DNA of 32,772 bases from Altererythrobacter sp. (GCA_023260985.1 JALRKY010000046.1:1-32772), one strand, 5' to 3'; shown: positions 6,615 through 15,954, counted from the first letter of the stretch. Numbers and translations are program-made. The notes: generated from the sequence alone by a model not told the origin.

Positions 6615-9600
6615 ATGGAGATCCACCGGCTAAAGCTCAGCGGTTTCAAGAGCTTCGTCGAGCCGGCAGAATTGCGCGTGGAACCCGGGCTGACCGGCGT
6701 GGTCGGCCCCAATGGCTGCGGAAAGTCCAACCTGCTCGAAGCGATCCGCTGGGTGATGGGCGAGAATTCTCCCAAGTCCATGCGGTCGGGCGGGATGGAA
6801 GACGTGATCTTCGCCGGCACACAAACGCGCCCACCGCGCGATTTCGCCGAAGTGGTCCTGCAGGGTCGCGATGCCGAGGGCGAAGAACTTGAAGTCACGC
6901 GCCGGATCGAGCGCGGCGCGGGCAGTGCCTATCGCGTCAACGGGCGCGACGTGCGCGCGAAGGACGTGGCGCTTACCTTTGCCGATGCCGCCACAGGTGC
7001 GCATTCCCCCGCGCTCGTCAGCCAGGGCAAGATCGCGCAAGTGATCGCCGCCAAGCCGACCGAACGACGCACCATGCTGGAAGAAGCGGCAGGGATCGCC
7101 GGCCTGCACGTGCGGCGCAAAGATGCCGAAGGCAAGCTGCGGCAGACTGAAGCCAACCTAGCGCGGCTCGAAGACTTGATGGCGGGGCTCGACGCGCAGA
7201 TTTCCTCGCTGCGCCGCCAGGCCAAGCAGGCCGAGCGCTACACCAAGCTTTCCGAGCAGATCAAGCTCGCCGAGGCTCGCTTGCTTTATGCCCGCTGGCG
7301 CGATGCCACGCGCATTGCCGAAGAGGCGCGCAAGGCCGCGCAGGCCGCAGAAACCCGTGTGACGGAAGCGAAATCGGCCGCGGACGAAGCACAAAAGGCG
7401 CAGGCGCAAGCAGCGCATGCCGTCAGCGAAGCGCGTGACGAACTGGCCGACCGGCGCGATGACGCCAGCGCGCACGGCCACCGCATGGTTGCGCTCACCA
7501 GCCAGCTCGAAGCCGCCGAACAGCGGCTGGCCGACCTCGATCGGCAGAAGACGCGGCTCGAGGAAGATCGTGGCGATGCCGGGCGAGTGACCCACGATGC
7601 CGCGGAAGCACTGACCCGGCTCCAACGCGACCTTGCAGCCAGTGCAGCTGCACTCGCAGCCGACGAAGAGCGCCGCCCCGACATCCTGCGTCGCACCGAC
7701 GATGCCAACCGCGCTTCCCGCGCATCGGAACTGGCGCTGGCTCGCGTAACTGCAGATCACGCTGGGGTCGAGGCCGAATGGCGCGTCGCCGAAGCCGAAA
7801 TCGCGCAAGCGCAAGCACGGCTGGACCGGCTTGAGGGCGAACGTGCACGGCAGGACCGGCAATTGCAGGAGCTCGCCGCAAGCGGCGACCCGGCAGCCGC
7901 TGTGGGGCAGGCCCGAAACGAAGCGGAAACGACGGCAAAGGCACTCGAGCAATTGCGTGAGGCATTGGTTCAAGGCCAGGCACGCAAGGTCGAACTCCAG
8001 GCGCAGCGCGACGAGGCGGGTGCCGCATCGGCTTCGGCCCGGGCAGAGCTGGCCGGGGTCGAGCGCGAGTACCAGGCATTAGTGCGCGACCGCGAGGCGC
8101 GCGAACGGCAGGCGAAGGGCCGCGCAGGCCTGCCCGCTGCGCTCGACAAGGTGGCTGTCGCACCGGGCTTTGAACGCGCATTGGCCGCCGTGCTTGGACG
8201 CGATGGCAAATCGCCGTTGGGCCGCCCCGAAGGCGACAGCGACGGCAGGTTCTGGACCGGCGGGACCGCGCCCGCGCTCCTAGCAGACAGCCTGCTGGCA
8301 CATATCACCGCCTGCCCGGACGAGCTCAAACCGCGGCTTGCGCTGGTGCATGTCGCGGACAGCGATGACGGGCGCGCGCTGAAGCCGGGCGAATGGCTCG
8401 TCACCCGCGCAGGCCACCTGCGCCGTTGGGACGGGTTCGTGGCGCGCGGCGAAGGTGCGGCGGAAGCAGCGCGGCTCGAAGCCGCGAACCGCCTCGCTGA
8501 ACTGGAGCAGCTGCTCCCGGGCCTGCGCGAAGCACTTGCCGCAAGCGAGCAGGCAGAGGCTTCCGTTCGCGAAGAGTTGATAGCGCTACAGGCTTACCTC
8601 GTCTCGCGCGAGCGGGAGCTGGCACAGGCAGCCGATATCGAGCGGCAAGCATTGCGCGCACTCGATCAGGTCGAAGCGGCACTCGAGCGTTATTCGGTGC
8701 GCAACCGCGAAATCGAAGAAGCGCTGGCGCAGCTCGCTCAAGAGATCGCGGCAGCGGGCAAGGATGTTTCCGCGGCCGACGCAAAGCGCGCAGGGCTGCC
8801 CTCGCCCGACAGCGGCAGGGCGACGCTGGAAGCAGCGCAGGCTCGCAACGAAGCTGCCCGCAGCGCGGCGCAGGCGACCGCTGCCGAGCTCGCCGCGCAT
8901 GACCAGGCGCTGGCTGTCGCGCGCGAGCGCCTCGCCGCGCAACGCAGCGACAAGGCCAATTGGGAAGCCCGATCAGGCGAAGCGGCGCGGCGCATGGCCG
9001 AAGTCGCGCGGCGGCTCGAAGAAATCGAGGAAGAGCGCACCCTAGTCGCGGCCAAGCCCGCCGGGCTGATGGCGGAGATCGAACAGGGCGACACGATGCG
9101 CGCACGGCTTGCCACCCAACTGACCGAAGCCGAGCGGGTCTTGGCCGAAGCACAAACTGCGCTCGATGCCGCCGATCGCACCTTCGCCGAAGCCAACGAG
9201 ACGCTCTCGACGCAGCGCGAAGCGCGTGCCGGGCTCACCGCAAGGGCGGACAACGAGGAAGCGCGGCGTGGCGAGATGGCACGCATTTCAGGCGAACGCT
9301 TCCAGTGCCCACCCCCGCTGCTGGCAGAGCGTTTCGAATTCGATCCCAAACAGGTTGCCGACGCTTCCGCCGAATCCGAAGCGATGGAGCAGCTCACCGC
9401 CAGCCGCGAGCGGATCGGACCGGTGAACCTCGTGGCAGCGGAAGAGCTCAAGCGGATCGAGGAAGAGCACGGCGCGAATGCGGGCGAACAGGCCGAACTC
9501 GCGGAAGCGGTCAACCGGCTGCGCGGCTCGATCGGCAATCTCAATCGCGAAGGCCGCGAGCGGCTGCGGGCCGCCTTCGAAGAGGTCGATGGGCATTTCC

Positions 9601-10037
9601 GCACGCTCTTCACGCGGCTGTTCGAAGGCGGTCAGGCGCATCTGGCGCTGGTGGACAGCGACGATCCGCTCGAAGCCGGTCTCGAAATATATGCCCAGCC
9701 GCCGGGCAAAAGGCTGCAGAGCCTCAGCCTGCTGTCTGGCGGTGAACAGGCGCTGACAGCGACCGCGCTGATCTTTGCGCTATTCTTGACTAATCCTGCG
9801 CCGATCTGCGTGCTCGACGAAGTCGACGCCCCGCTCGACGATGCCAATATCGAGCGCTTCTGTGACCTGCTCGATGCCATGGTGCGCGACACCAGCACGC
9901 GCTACCTTATCGTCACGCACAATGCCGTGACGATGAGCCGGATGCACCGCCTGTTCGGCGTTACAATGGCGGAAAAGGGTATTAGCCGCCTGGTTAGCGT
10001 TGATCTAGGCGAAGCGGAACTGCTTGCGGCGGAATAA
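6615..10037 (+). CDS. smc: Chromosome segregation ATPase SMC
   Basis: A 1140-residue protein with the full SMC plan: N-terminal ATPase half with Walker A GPNGCGKSN at 31-39, a long coiled coil (~165-490, alanine/glutamate/arginine-rich), a compact hinge at about 495-615, a second coiled coil, and the C-terminal ATPase half. The ABC signature LSGGEQALTATALIF starts at 1040 and Walker B (PICVLDEVDA) lies at ~1063-1072, followed by the D-loop DD. SMC works with ScpA and ScpB to extrude DNA loops and compact and separate sister chromosomes; neither partner gene is in the window. It is the last gene of the DUF721-thioredoxin-thioredoxin-smc series and ends 13 bases from the convergent MerR gene. 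Extensive open frames on the opposite strand over this gene are compositional shadows. Confidence 0.97.
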   Translation: MEIHRLKLSGFKSFVEPAELRVEPGLTGVVGPNGCGKSNLLEAIRWVMGENSPKSMRSGGMEDVIFAGTQTRPPRDFAEVVLQGRDAEGEELEVTRRIERGAGSAYRVNGRDVRAKDVALTFADAATGAHSPALVSQGKIAQVIAAKPTERRTMLEEAAGIAGLHVRRKDAEGKLRQTEANLARLEDLMAGLDAQISSLRRQAKQAERYTKLSEQIKLAEARLLYARWRDATRIAEEARKAAQAAETRVTEAKSAADEAQKAQAQAAHAVSEARDELADRRDDASAHGHRMVALTSQLEAAEQRLADLDRQKTRLEEDRGDAGRVTHDAAEALTRLQRDLAASAAALAADEERRPDILRRTDDANRASRASELALARVTADHAGVEAEWRVAEAEIAQAQARLDRLEGERARQDRQLQELAASGDPAAAVGQARNEAETTAKALEQLREALVQGQARKVELQAQRDEAGAASASARAELAGVEREYQALVRDREARERQAKGRAGLPAALDKVAVAPGFERALAAVLGRDGKSPLGRPEGDSDGRFWTGGTAPALLADSLLAHITACPDELKPRLALVHVADSDDGRALKPGEWLVTRAGHLRRWDGFVARGEGAAEAARLEAANRLAELEQLLPGLREALAASEQAEASVREELIALQAYLVSRERELAQAADIERQALRALDQVEAALERYSVRNREIEEALAQLAQEIAAAGKDVSAADAKRAGLPSPDSGRATLEAAQARNEAARSAAQATAAELAAHDQALAVARERLAAQRSDKANWEARSGEAARRMAEVARRLEEIEEERTLVAAKPAGLMAEIEQGDTMRARLATQLTEAERVLAEAQTALDAADRTFAEANETLSTQREARAGLTARADNEEARRGEMARISGERFQCPPPLLAERFEFDPKQVADASAESEAMEQLTASRERIGPVNLVAAEELKRIEEEHGANAGEQAELAEAVNRLRGSIGNLNREGRERLRAAFEEVDGHFRTLFTRLFEGGQAHLALVDSDDPLEAGLEIYAQPPGKRLQSLSLLSGGEQALTATALIFALFLTNPAPICVLDEVDAPLDDANIERFCDLLDAMVRDTSTRYLIVTHNAVTMSRMHRLFGVTMAEKGISRLVSVDLGEAELLAAE

Positions 10038-10050
10038 ACCGCGGCAGAAT

Positions 10051-10440
10051 TCAGGCCTCCATTGCAGCTGCCAGCCGGTTACGGATCGCCTTGAGCTGAA
10101 GCAGGATGTCATCGCCGACGACCGATTGACCTACCGCAATCGCCACCCCCGGTTGCACAGCCAGCGGTGGTCGGCTCTGCGATTTGCCTTCGAGAATCGC
10201 CGCCTTAGCGCCTTTCAGCGTATATCCTTCTCTATTGACCAGCCGGTCGATCGTCTCGACCAGTGTCACGTCTTCTGGCCTGTAGTAACGGCGCCCGCCG
10301 CTGCGTTTCAGCGGCTTGAGCATGGGGAATTGCTGCTCCCAATAGCGCAGGACATGCTGCTTGATGCCAAGCGCATCGCTTACTTCGCCGATGGTCCTCA
10401 GCGCGCTCACGTCCTTGCCATCATCGAAGGAAGCCGACAT
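10051..10440 (-). CDS. MerR family transcriptional regulator
   Basis: A 129-residue DNA-binding protein. The MerR winged helix-turn-helix is at residues ~15-80: TIGEVSDALGIKQHVLRYWE, then the wing QFPMLKPLKRSGGRRYYRPE and the helix VTLVETIDRLVNREGYTLKGA. The rest is short, with no cysteine cluster or recognisable ligand-binding domain, so no metal or drug can be assigned. The QFP..KP..R..G.R.Y pattern is that of a MerR subgroup often found directly beside ihfA in alphaproteobacteria. It lies four bases after the ihfA stop, so the two are very likely co-transcribed, and it ends 13 bases from the end of smc. Confidence 0.93.
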   Translation of the reverse strand: MSASFDDGKDVSALRTIGEVSDALGIKQHVLRYWEQQFPMLKPLKRSGGRRYYRPEDVTLVETIDRLVNREGYTLKGAKAAILEGKSQSRPPLAVQPGVAIAVGQSVVGDDILLQLKAIRNRLAAAMEA

Positions 10441-10444
10441 CGGA

Positions 10445-10747
10445 TCAGTCGGCCTTGGCGATCCGCTCCTTGAGGAGCTGGCTGGCGCGGAAGGTCATCA
10501 CCCGGCGCGGGGTAATGGGAACTTCGATGCCGGTCTTAGGATTACGCCCGATGCGCTCGCGCTTGTCGCGCAATACAAAGGTGCCGAAACCCGAGATCTT
10601 GACGTTTTCGCCCGCTTCGAGCGCTTTCGACATCTTCTCCAGGATCGCTTCGACTAGGTCCATAGATTCCGCCCGCGAGAATCCCATCTTGCGATTGATT
10701 GTCTCTGCCAGGTCCGAGCGTGTTAGCGTGCCCACAGAACGCATCAT
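10445..10747 (-). CDS. ihfA: Integration host factor subunit alpha
   Basis: A 100-residue member of the HU/IHF family of DNA-bending proteins. The sequence reads [18 protein letters not shown] at the dimerisation helices, [21 protein letters not shown] in the body, and [18 protein letters not shown] through the beta-arm to the conserved PRRVMTF strand; the IHF-alpha type is favoured by the arm sequence and by linkage to fabH and merR. IHF acts as an alpha-beta heterodimer that bends DNA sharply at specific sites in recombination, replication and promoter control; ihfB is not in this window. GGGGAGG lies six bases before the first of two consecutive ATGs (10747 and 10744), so either could be used. 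A promoter candidate lies in the 97-base gap behind it. Confidence 0.95.
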   Translation of the reverse strand: MMRSVGTLTRSDLAETINRKMGFSRAESMDLVEAILEKMSKALEAGENVKISGFGTFVLRDKRERIGRNPKTGIEVPITPRRVMTFRASQLLKERIAKAD

Positions 10748-10787
10748 GCACTACCTCCCCTTTTATCCCGACGACCCTGTTCCGCGC

Positions 10788-10816
10788 AGTGTATGGCGAA
10801 CAGTTAAGCTTGGCAA
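10788..10816 (-). promoter_or_regulatory. Candidate sigma-70 promoter for ihfA-merR
   Basis: On the minus strand, TTGCCA (10816-10811) is a 5/6 match to a -35 box, and TACACT (10793-10788) a 4/6 match to a -10 box, separated by exactly 17 bases. It lies between the end of fabH and the ihfA start and would give a leader of about 35 bases containing the GGGGAGG ribosome-binding site. It would let ihfA and merR be expressed apart from the plsX-fabH genes. Identified by eye only. Confidence 0.45.
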
Positions 10817-10844
10817 ATCACATATTTGAGAGGCGGCCGATTGT

Positions 10845-11813
10845 TCACAGCCGGGCAAGGCATGCGCCCCATGTGAAGCCACCGCCCATCGCCTCGAACA
10901 TGACCAGATCGCCAGGTTTGATCCGCCCGTCTTTGCGCGCCACATCGAACGCAAGCGGCACCGACGCGGCCGATGTATTGGCGTGCTGGTCGACCGTCAC
11001 GATGACCTTTTCGTCGGCGATTCCAAGCTTCCGGGCCATTGCGTCAAGGATACGCTTGTTCGCCTGGTGCGGCACGACCCAGTCGATGTCCGCTGCAGAA
11101 AGCCCTGTTTTTTCAAGGACTTCATTGAGAACGTCAGTAAGGTTGACGACCGCATGGCGGAATACCTCGCGCCCCTTCATCCGAACATGGCCCACAGTCT
11201 GGGTGGTCGAGGGCCCGCCATCAGTATAGAGCAGTTCATGCTGCGCACCGTCTGCGTGGAGGCGCGTTGAAATGATGCCGGGTGCATCCTCCGAAGTGCA
11301 TTCGGTCGCTTCAAGGATCACCGCGCCAGCGCCATCGCCGAACAAAACGCAAGTGGTGCGATCTTCCCAATCGAGGATGCGGCTGAATGTCTCCGCGCCG
11401 ATCACAAGCGCGCGACTCGCAAGGCCGGTGCGCAGCATCGAGTCGGCGGTCGCGAGTGCGTAAAGGAAGCCGGAACATACTGCCGCAACGTCGAATGCGA
11501 TCCCGCCGTTACAACCGAGCGCATCCTGAACCTTGGTCGCAGTAGCGGGGAATGTGTTGTCCGGCGTGGCCGTGGCGAGCACGATCAAATCGATCGACGC
11601 GCCATCCATCCCTGCATCGGCCAGCGCTGCACGCGCCGCATCGATCGCAAGCGTCGCTGTGGTTTCACCCTCGCCCGCGATATGCCGCTGGCGGATCCCG
11701 CTACGTTCAACGATCCATTCGTCGCTGGTATCGACGCGCTGCGCCAGTTCGGAATTGGTGACTACCTTGGCCGGAAGCGCCGACCCGCTGCCGCGGATGA
11801 CCGAGCGGATCAC
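10845..11813 (-). CDS. fabH: Beta-ketoacyl-ACP synthase III (FabH)
   Basis: A 322-residue condensing enzyme that starts fatty-acid chains by joining acetyl-CoA to malonyl-ACP in type II fatty-acid synthesis. The catalytic triad is visible: C113 in [12 protein letters not shown]249 in [10 protein letters not shown] and N279 in [10 protein letters not shown]. The C-terminal GGGFTWGA loop and the N-terminal [16 protein letters not shown] segment are family hallmarks. Length is normal for FabH. Its ATG overlaps the plsX stop (ATGA), so synthesis is probably coupled. The rpmF-plsX-fabH order is the conserved bacterial cluster linking ribosomal L32 to lipid synthesis, and ihfA and merR follow on the same strand. 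Confidence 0.97.
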   Translation of the reverse strand: MIRSVIRGSGSALPAKVVTNSELAQRVDTSDEWIVERSGIRQRHIAGEGETTATLAIDAARAALADAGMDGASIDLIVLATATPDNTFPATATKVQDALGCNGGIAFDVAAVCSGFLYALATADSMLRTGLASRALVIGAETFSRILDWEDRTTCVLFGDGAGAVILEATECTSEDAPGIISTRLHADGAQHELLYTDGGPSTTQTVGHVRMKGREVFRHAVVNLTDVLNEVLEKTGLSAADIDWVVPHQANKRILDAMARKLGIADEKVIVTVDQHANTSAASVPLAFDVARKDGRIKPGDLVMFEAMGGGFTWGACLARL

Positions 11814-12883
11814 TGCTCGCCCTCGCCCGTTGCGCCGCCATTGCCGGGCGCAACGCGCAGGCCGTCCTCGCCAAGTTTGGCGAGGTCATGCGTAATCCGC
11901 TGTGTCAGGTTGTCCTCCAGGAGTCGGGCCGCGACTGCCACGGCATTGGCCACGCCCTTGGCACTCGCGCTGCCATGACTCTTCACCACAACGCCGTTCA
12001 GCCCAAGGAAGACCGCGCCATTGTGGTTGTTGGGGTCGAGATGATGCCGCAGCAATTCGGTTGCGGGGCGCGAGACCAGGAACCCGATTTTCGAACGCAG
12101 CGAGCTGGTGAAGGCATTGCGCAGCAAGTCGGTAACGAAGCGCGCAGTGCCTTCGATCGCCTTCAGCGCGATATTGCCCGAGAACCCATCGGTAACCACC
12201 ACGTCGACTTCGCCGCGGTTGATCTTGTCAGATTCGACATATCCGTCGAACTGCATCTCAAGGCCGGTGGCCTGCTGGAGCTGGGTCGCGGCTTCGCGTA
12301 GCCGGTCGAAACCCTTGATTTCTTCGGTGCCGATATTGAGCAAGCGCACGCGCGGGTGATCGCGCCCGGTTACGATACGCGAATAGGCTGCGCCCATGAT
12401 CGCAAACTGCACGAGGTTGCGTGCATCGGCTTCGGTATTGGCGCCAAGATCGAGCATGATCACGTCATTCTCGCCCAGCGTCGGCATCAAGGCTGCAAGT
12501 GCCGGGCGATCGATGCCGGGCATGGTCCGCAGCGCGAGCTTGCTCATTGCCATCAGCGCCCCGGTGTTGCCCGCGCTGACCGCAGCGCCGGCCTTGCCTT
12601 CCTTCACCGCATTGACCGCGAGGCCCATGCTGGTCGTCTTGGCACGGCGCAAAGCGCGGCTGGGCAGCTCGTCGCCGGCCACCACATCTTCGCAATGCAG
12701 GATTTCGGAGGCTCCGCGCATGTTCGGATGCGCTTCGAGCGCGCGCGAGATGAGCGCTGCGTCGCCTACCAAAAGGAACTGGAACTTGTCGTGTCGGCGA
12801 CGGGCGAGTGCAGCGCCCTCGACCATCACGCGCACGCCTTCGTCGCCGCCCATCGCATCAATAGCGATACGCGGCAGACTCAT
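11810..12883 (-). CDS. plsX: Phosphate acyltransferase PlsX
   Basis: A 357-residue enzyme that converts acyl-ACP and phosphate to acyl-phosphate, the acyl donor PlsY uses to make lysophosphatidic acid, the first step of membrane phospholipid synthesis. Recognisable segments include [19 protein letters not shown] at the N-terminus, [19 protein letters not shown] (~100-120), [37 protein letters not shown], and [17 protein letters not shown]. The C-terminal region includes [19 protein letters not shown], the usual family ending. It sits 25 bases downstream of rpmF and overlaps fabH by four bases. It is expected to be a peripheral membrane protein; there are no membrane spans. Confidence 0.97.
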   Translation of the reverse strand: MSLPRIAIDAMGGDEGVRVMVEGAALARRRHDKFQFLLVGDAALISRALEAHPNMRGASEILHCEDVVAGDELPSRALRRAKTTSMGLAVNAVKEGKAGAAVSAGNTGALMAMSKLALRTMPGIDRPALAALMPTLGENDVIMLDLGANTEADARNLVQFAIMGAAYSRIVTGRDHPRVRLLNIGTEEIKGFDRLREAATQLQQATGLEMQFDGYVESDKINRGEVDVVVTDGFSGNIALKAIEGTARFVTDLLRNAFTSSLRSKIGFLVSRPATELLRHHLDPNNHNGAVFLGLNGVVVKSHGSASAKGVANAVAVAARLLEDNLTQRITHDLAKLGEDGLRVAPGNGGATGEGEQ

Positions 12884-12908
12884 TCCTCGTCCTCCAGCTC
12901 AGCGGTGC

Positions 12909-13088
12909 TTAAAGGCCGACCGCGACAACCTCGCGACCATTATAATAGCCGCAGTGCGGGCACAAATTGTGTGGCCGCTTCAATTCGCCGCAGTTCGAGC
13001 ATTCGTGGAACGCTTCGACCTTGAGCGAATCGTGAGCGCGGCGGTTGCCGCGACGATGGGGCGATACTTTTCTCTTGGGGACAGCCAT
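12909..13088 (-). CDS. rpmF: 50S ribosomal protein L32
   Basis: A 59-residue protein read directly from the minus strand. It begins [20 protein letters not shown], the characteristic L32 N-terminus. A four-cysteine zinc-ribbon pattern follows (CSNCGE and CPHCGY), then the ending [10 protein letters not shown]32 is a small component of the large ribosomal subunit. The cysteine-containing (zinc-binding, C+) form suggests that any zinc-independent paralogue lies elsewhere. It precedes plsX and fabH in the classic rpmF-plsX-fabH cluster. The start is fixed by the conserved MAVPK sequence. About 180 bases of non-coding sequence lie between its start and the divergent MAPEG gene; a 6-bp-stem hairpin (GCGCAC 13152-13157 with GTGCGC 13167-13172) is present there, with no clear promoter. 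Confidence 0.96.
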   Translation of the reverse strand: MAVPKRKVSPHRRGNRRAHDSLKVEAFHECSNCGELKRPHNLCPHCGYYNGREVVAVGL

Positions 13089-13285
13089 AGCGGCACCTGT
13101 TCCTCAAACAAAACAACAAAATCGTGGGTCGCCCTAGGGCAGTTACGGCGGGCGCACAAGTCACTGGTGCGCGGCGTCGAACCCGGCCATGGCGGCAAGT
13201 CGCGCGCTATAGCGCAATTTTCCCCCGTTGCAACCCACATGGCAACTCGGTAGCAAATCACCATTCGAGGAGGAGAGGATCCCGC

Positions 13286-13684
13286 ATGTACATGCTGCTA
13301 CCCGTAACGCTATCCGCCGCAGCCGCGGCCGCAATCATCAATATCTGGCTCAGCATTCGCGTGGGGCAGATGCGCGGCAAGCTGAAAGTTATCCATGGCG
13401 ACGATGCGGGCGGGCCGCTGACCCGTCGCATGCGCGCGCAACTTAACTTCGTCGAGAACTCGCCATTCATCCTTATCCTTGTCGCTGCGATCGAATTTAG
13501 CGGAAAAGGCGGCCAGTGGTTGGCCTATGTCGCCGGCATCTACATGCTCGGCCGCATCGCGCATGGCATAGGCATGGACGGCGAAGGCCCGACCAAGCCT
13601 CGCATGATTGGCACGCTGATAACCATGCTAACCCTGCTTGGTTTGGCGATCGTGGCGGTGCTGATACTCATGGGGGTGATGTGA
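13286..13684 (+). CDS. MAPEG family membrane protein
   Basis: A 132-residue integral membrane protein of the MAPEG superfamily (membrane-associated proteins in eicosanoid and glutathione metabolism). The order is: membrane helix 1 at ~3-22, then IRVGQMRGKLKVIHGDDAGG with the conserved R-x-x-x-x-x-x-x-x-G pattern, the loop RRMRAQLNFVENSPF (the MAPEG 'R-x-x-x-N-x-x-E' core, E near 57), and helices at ~60-70, 76-88 and 105-130. Bacterial members are often uncharacterised; glutathione transferase or peroxidase activity is known only for some. The ATG at 13286 is chosen because a very strong AGGAGGAGAGG lies about eight bases upstream; the open frame extends further 5' but that part is not protein-like. 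It stands alone between minus-strand runs. Confidence 0.9.
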   Translation: MYMLLPVTLSAAAAAAIINIWLSIRVGQMRGKLKVIHGDDAGGPLTRRMRAQLNFVENSPFILILVAAIEFSGKGGQWLAYVAGIYMLGRIAHGIGMDGEGPTKPRMIGTLITMLTLLGLAIVAVLILMGVM

Positions 13685-13733
13685 TTTCGCTTAGTTAATT
13701 GCGGCAATCGGCGAGCGACTAGCGAGCCTCAAT

Positions 13734-14408
13734 TCAAGTAAGCGCGTAATCGCTGACGAAGGCGTTGGTCTTGCGTTCGTGGCCGAAAGTGCTGACCGGT
13801 CCGTGGCCGGGAATGAAAGTCACGTCTTCGCCCAGTGGCCATAAGCGCTGGGTGATCGAATCGATCAGCTGCTGGTGATTACCGCGCGGGAAATCGGTCC
13901 GCCCGATGCTGCCCTGGAACAGGACATCGCCCACGATCGCGAAACGGCTGGGGCCGTGATGGAACACGACATGGCCCGGCGTGTGGCCGGGGCAATGGAT
14001 CACGCCTAGGGTAAGCTCTCCGACGGTAACCGTGTCGCCATGCTTAAGCCAGCGTGTCGGCACGAAACTCTTGGCGGACATGCCCCAGCGTGCGCCATCG
14101 TCGTCCAATTGCTCGATCCAAAACCGGTCGTCCTCATGCGGGCCCTCGATCGGCAGGCCAAGTTCCTCGGCCAGCATTCCGGTCTGCCCGCAATGGTCGA
14201 GATGGCCGTGCGTGACGAGCAGCTTTTCTAGCGTCACCCCCGCCTGCGTCACCCCGGCCTTGAGCTTGTCGAGATCGCCGCCGGGATCGACCAGCGCCCC
14301 GCGCATCGTCTTGGTGCACCAGATCAGCGAGCAATTCTGCTGCAGCGGCGTGACGGGTATGATCGCGGCCTTCATCGGCGGCACTGGCTTGGCGGTTGCG
14401 TCGTTCAT
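13734..14408 (-). CDS. MBL-fold metallo-hydrolase, glyoxalase II-like
   Basis: A 224-residue metallo-beta-lactamase-fold hydrolase. The metal-binding motif THGHLDHCG supplies H67, H69, D71 and H72. A further histidine lies in HCPGHTPGHVVF, an aspartate in AIVGDVLFQGSIGRTDFPRG, and the last histidine in FIPGHGP. This is the binuclear zinc/iron set of glyoxalase II-like proteins such as YcbL. The SIGRTDFPRG sequence is typical of the small YcbL-type subgroup, which lacks the C-terminal helical domain of classical GloB; hydrolysis of S-lactoylglutathione or another thioester is an inference. Two starts are possible (14408, or 14375 at MKAAIIPVTP); I kept the longer. It is the last gene of the long minus-strand run. 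Confidence 0.9.
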   Translation of the reverse strand: MNDATAKPVPPMKAAIIPVTPLQQNCSLIWCTKTMRGALVDPGGDLDKLKAGVTQAGVTLEKLLVTHGHLDHCGQTGMLAEELGLPIEGPHEDDRFWIEQLDDDGARWGMSAKSFVPTRWLKHGDTVTVGELTLGVIHCPGHTPGHVVFHHGPSRFAIVGDVLFQGSIGRTDFPRGNHQQLIDSITQRLWPLGEDVTFIPGHGPVSTFGHERKTNAFVSDYALT

Positions 14409-14456
14409 GCTGCTGGAAATGGCCAGTCAGCCGCGCCAATGCAAGGCGCATAATCG

Positions 14457-14891
14457 TTATAACGGTAGCGGCGACCTGTCAGGCGCTCCCCATCCGCGCT
14501 GCGCCTCGAAGCTGAAAAGCCGGTCACGCGTCCAATACTCAAGGATACAGTCCGACTTGCCATTGGGGCCAGACAGGAGAGCTGCGAGCACCGTGTGGAG
14601 CGGTTCGCCGCCATTATGCGAATCATGGACCGCCCGCGCCGCGGTCAGCGAAGCGATAGTGATGATGTGATGATACCCCGAACTGTCGGTGTTCGCCGTG
14701 CCATGCGCATCGTTGAGGCGCAGGATCACTTCGCGGAGCCCTTCCGGTTCGACGAGGTCCGCACGATGCCGGATGCACCACAGCGCCATCGCGAAATGCG
14801 CCGCATGGCTCCATTCGGCATGCGGCAGTCTAGTGTCGAGCACGCGCGCGGCGAGGCGCTCGATCGCTTCGTTACCGCCCTGCCCGACCAC
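14457..14891 (-). CDS. Uncharacterised conserved protein
   Basis: About 144 residues if it begins at the GTG at 14891; the open frame continues upstream to 15050. The core reads WSHAAHFAMALWCIRHR, REVILRLNDAHGTANTDSSG, YHHIITIASLTAARAV, then LLSGPNGKSDCILEYWTRDR and FSFEAQRGWGAPD at the C-terminus. I recognise the pattern of a family of short soluble hypothetical proteins with conserved histidines and tryptophans, but not a function. It has no signal peptide or membrane span. The GTG is favoured because it puts the helix NEAIERLAARVLDTRL near the N-terminus; the residues further upstream are low-complexity and look non-coding. The true start is uncertain (an ATG at 14957 is an alternative). 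It follows the dehydrogenase gene on the same strand. Confidence 0.7.
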   Translation of the reverse strand: MVGQGGNEAIERLAARVLDTRLPHAEWSHAAHFAMALWCIRHRADLVEPEGLREVILRLNDAHGTANTDSSGYHHIITIASLTAARAVHDSHNGGEPLHTVLAALLSGPNGKSDCILEYWTRDRLFSFEAQRGWGAPDRSPLPL

Positions 14892-15015
14892 GTATTCGCG
14901 ATCCCCGGCCAATTGGTGGCCGATGCGACCGTCTCGTCGGTCGATCACTTGATGCATCCGGTACCCCGGATGATCGTCACGGCGACCTTGCTGTTGCTGG
15001 AGGATGCCTGACCTT

Positions 15016-15954
15016 TCAGTAACCCAGCCGCGGATCGAACACCGGCGCAACCGGCTCGCCCTTCAAGTATTTGCCGAGATTGTCGAGGAAGCGGTCGGCC
15101 GAACGCTGGAACATCTTGTCCTGCGCGCGGCCCGACAGGTGCATGGTGATATACGCATTGTCGAGCGACCACAGCCTGTCTTCAGGCGGCAGCGGCTCGG
15201 GCGTCGTCACGTCGAGGAAGGCACCGCCGATCCGCTTGGCTTCGAGCGCCTCCACCAGCGCGAGCTGGTCGATCACCGCGCCGCGCGCGATGTTCACGAT
15301 CACCGCATCGCTCTTCATCGCCACCAGTTCTGCCGCGCCGATCATCCCGTCCGTCTCTGGCGTAGCGGGCACGGCCAGGATAACCCAGTCAAATTCTCCC
15401 AGCTCGCCGCGCCACTGGTCGGGCGTGAGCGCGCCCTCTCCGCCCGAACGGCGCACCGCTGTCACTTCGACGTCGAACGCCTCCAGCCGCGGTTTGATCA
15501 GCTTGCCGATCGCACCATAGCCGAGCAGTAGCGCCTTGCTGCCCGCCAGCTCGCGTTTGCCGGGGCTGTCGAGCAGCCATTCGTGCCGTTCCTGCGCCCG
15601 CACCACGTCGCGGTAGCCCTTGGCGATGGTGAGCATCCCCATCACGACATATTCGGCGATGGTGATGGCGTTGATCCCCAAGCCATTGGTGACTGTGATG
15701 TCGCGTTCGATCAGCACGTCCATCGGCAGGAAATCTAGCCCGGCATAGATCGAATTGAGCCATTTGAGCTTTGTGGCGGCGCGGACAGTGTCAGCCATGG
15801 CCTGCTTGTCATAGAGATCGAACCAGCCGATCTCTGCCTTCGGCGCCACTTGCATCGCCTCTTCCTGCGTGGCGAACCAATGCACATCGAGCCCTTCGGG
15901 CAAGCGCGGCTCGAGCAGCGGGCGGATCAGTGCGGAAAGGGCGAGCGTGGTCAT
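15016..15954 (-). CDS. D-2-hydroxyacid dehydrogenase
   Basis: A 312-residue NAD(P)-dependent oxidoreductase of the D-isomer-specific 2-hydroxyacid dehydrogenase family (2-keto acid to D-2-hydroxy acid). The cofactor-binding glycines are in LLLGYGAIGK (145-151), followed by AVRRS at ~167-170, whose basic residues suggest NADPH. The catalytic residues are R224 (NIARGAVID), E253 (TPEPLP) and H272 (ITMHLSG). The substrate cannot be fixed; glyoxylate/hydroxypyruvate reductase (GhrA-like) is a reasonable guess. The ATG at 15954 is chosen because GGGAG lies seven bases upstream and because it overlaps the stop of the preceding gene (ATGA); the open frame runs on to 16140 but overlaps that gene. Confidence 0.92.
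   Translation of the reverse strand: MTTLALSALIRPLLEPRLPEGLDVHWFATQEEAMQVAPKAEIGWFDLYDKQAMADTVRAATKLKWLNSIYAGLDFLPMDVLIERDITVTNGLGINAITIAEYVVMGMLTIAKGYRDVVRAQERHEWLLDSPGKRELAGSKALLLGYGAIGKLIKPRLEAFDVEVTAVRRSGGEGALTPDQWRGELGEFDWVILAVPATPETDGMIGAAELVAMKSDAVIVNIARGAVIDQLALVEALEAKRIGGAFLDVTTPEPLPPEDRLWSLDNAYITMHLSGRAQDKMFQRSADRFLDNLGKYLKGEPVAPVFDPRLGY

Noticed and set aside
8100..8460. SMC hinge looks short and divergent from the textbook hinge
   Set aside because: Alphaproteobacterial SMC hinges are commonly of this compact form as I recall, and both ATPase halves and coiled coils are intact.
13152..13172. Small hairpin between rpmF and the MAPEG gene as a terminator or riboswitch
   Set aside because: The stem is 6 bp with a 9-base loop, there is no T-run, and no conserved riboswitch structure was recognisable.
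13124..13285. Upstream 54-codon extension of the MAPEG gene
   Set aside because: It lacks the family sequence, and a very strong ribosome-binding site directly precedes the ATG at 13286.
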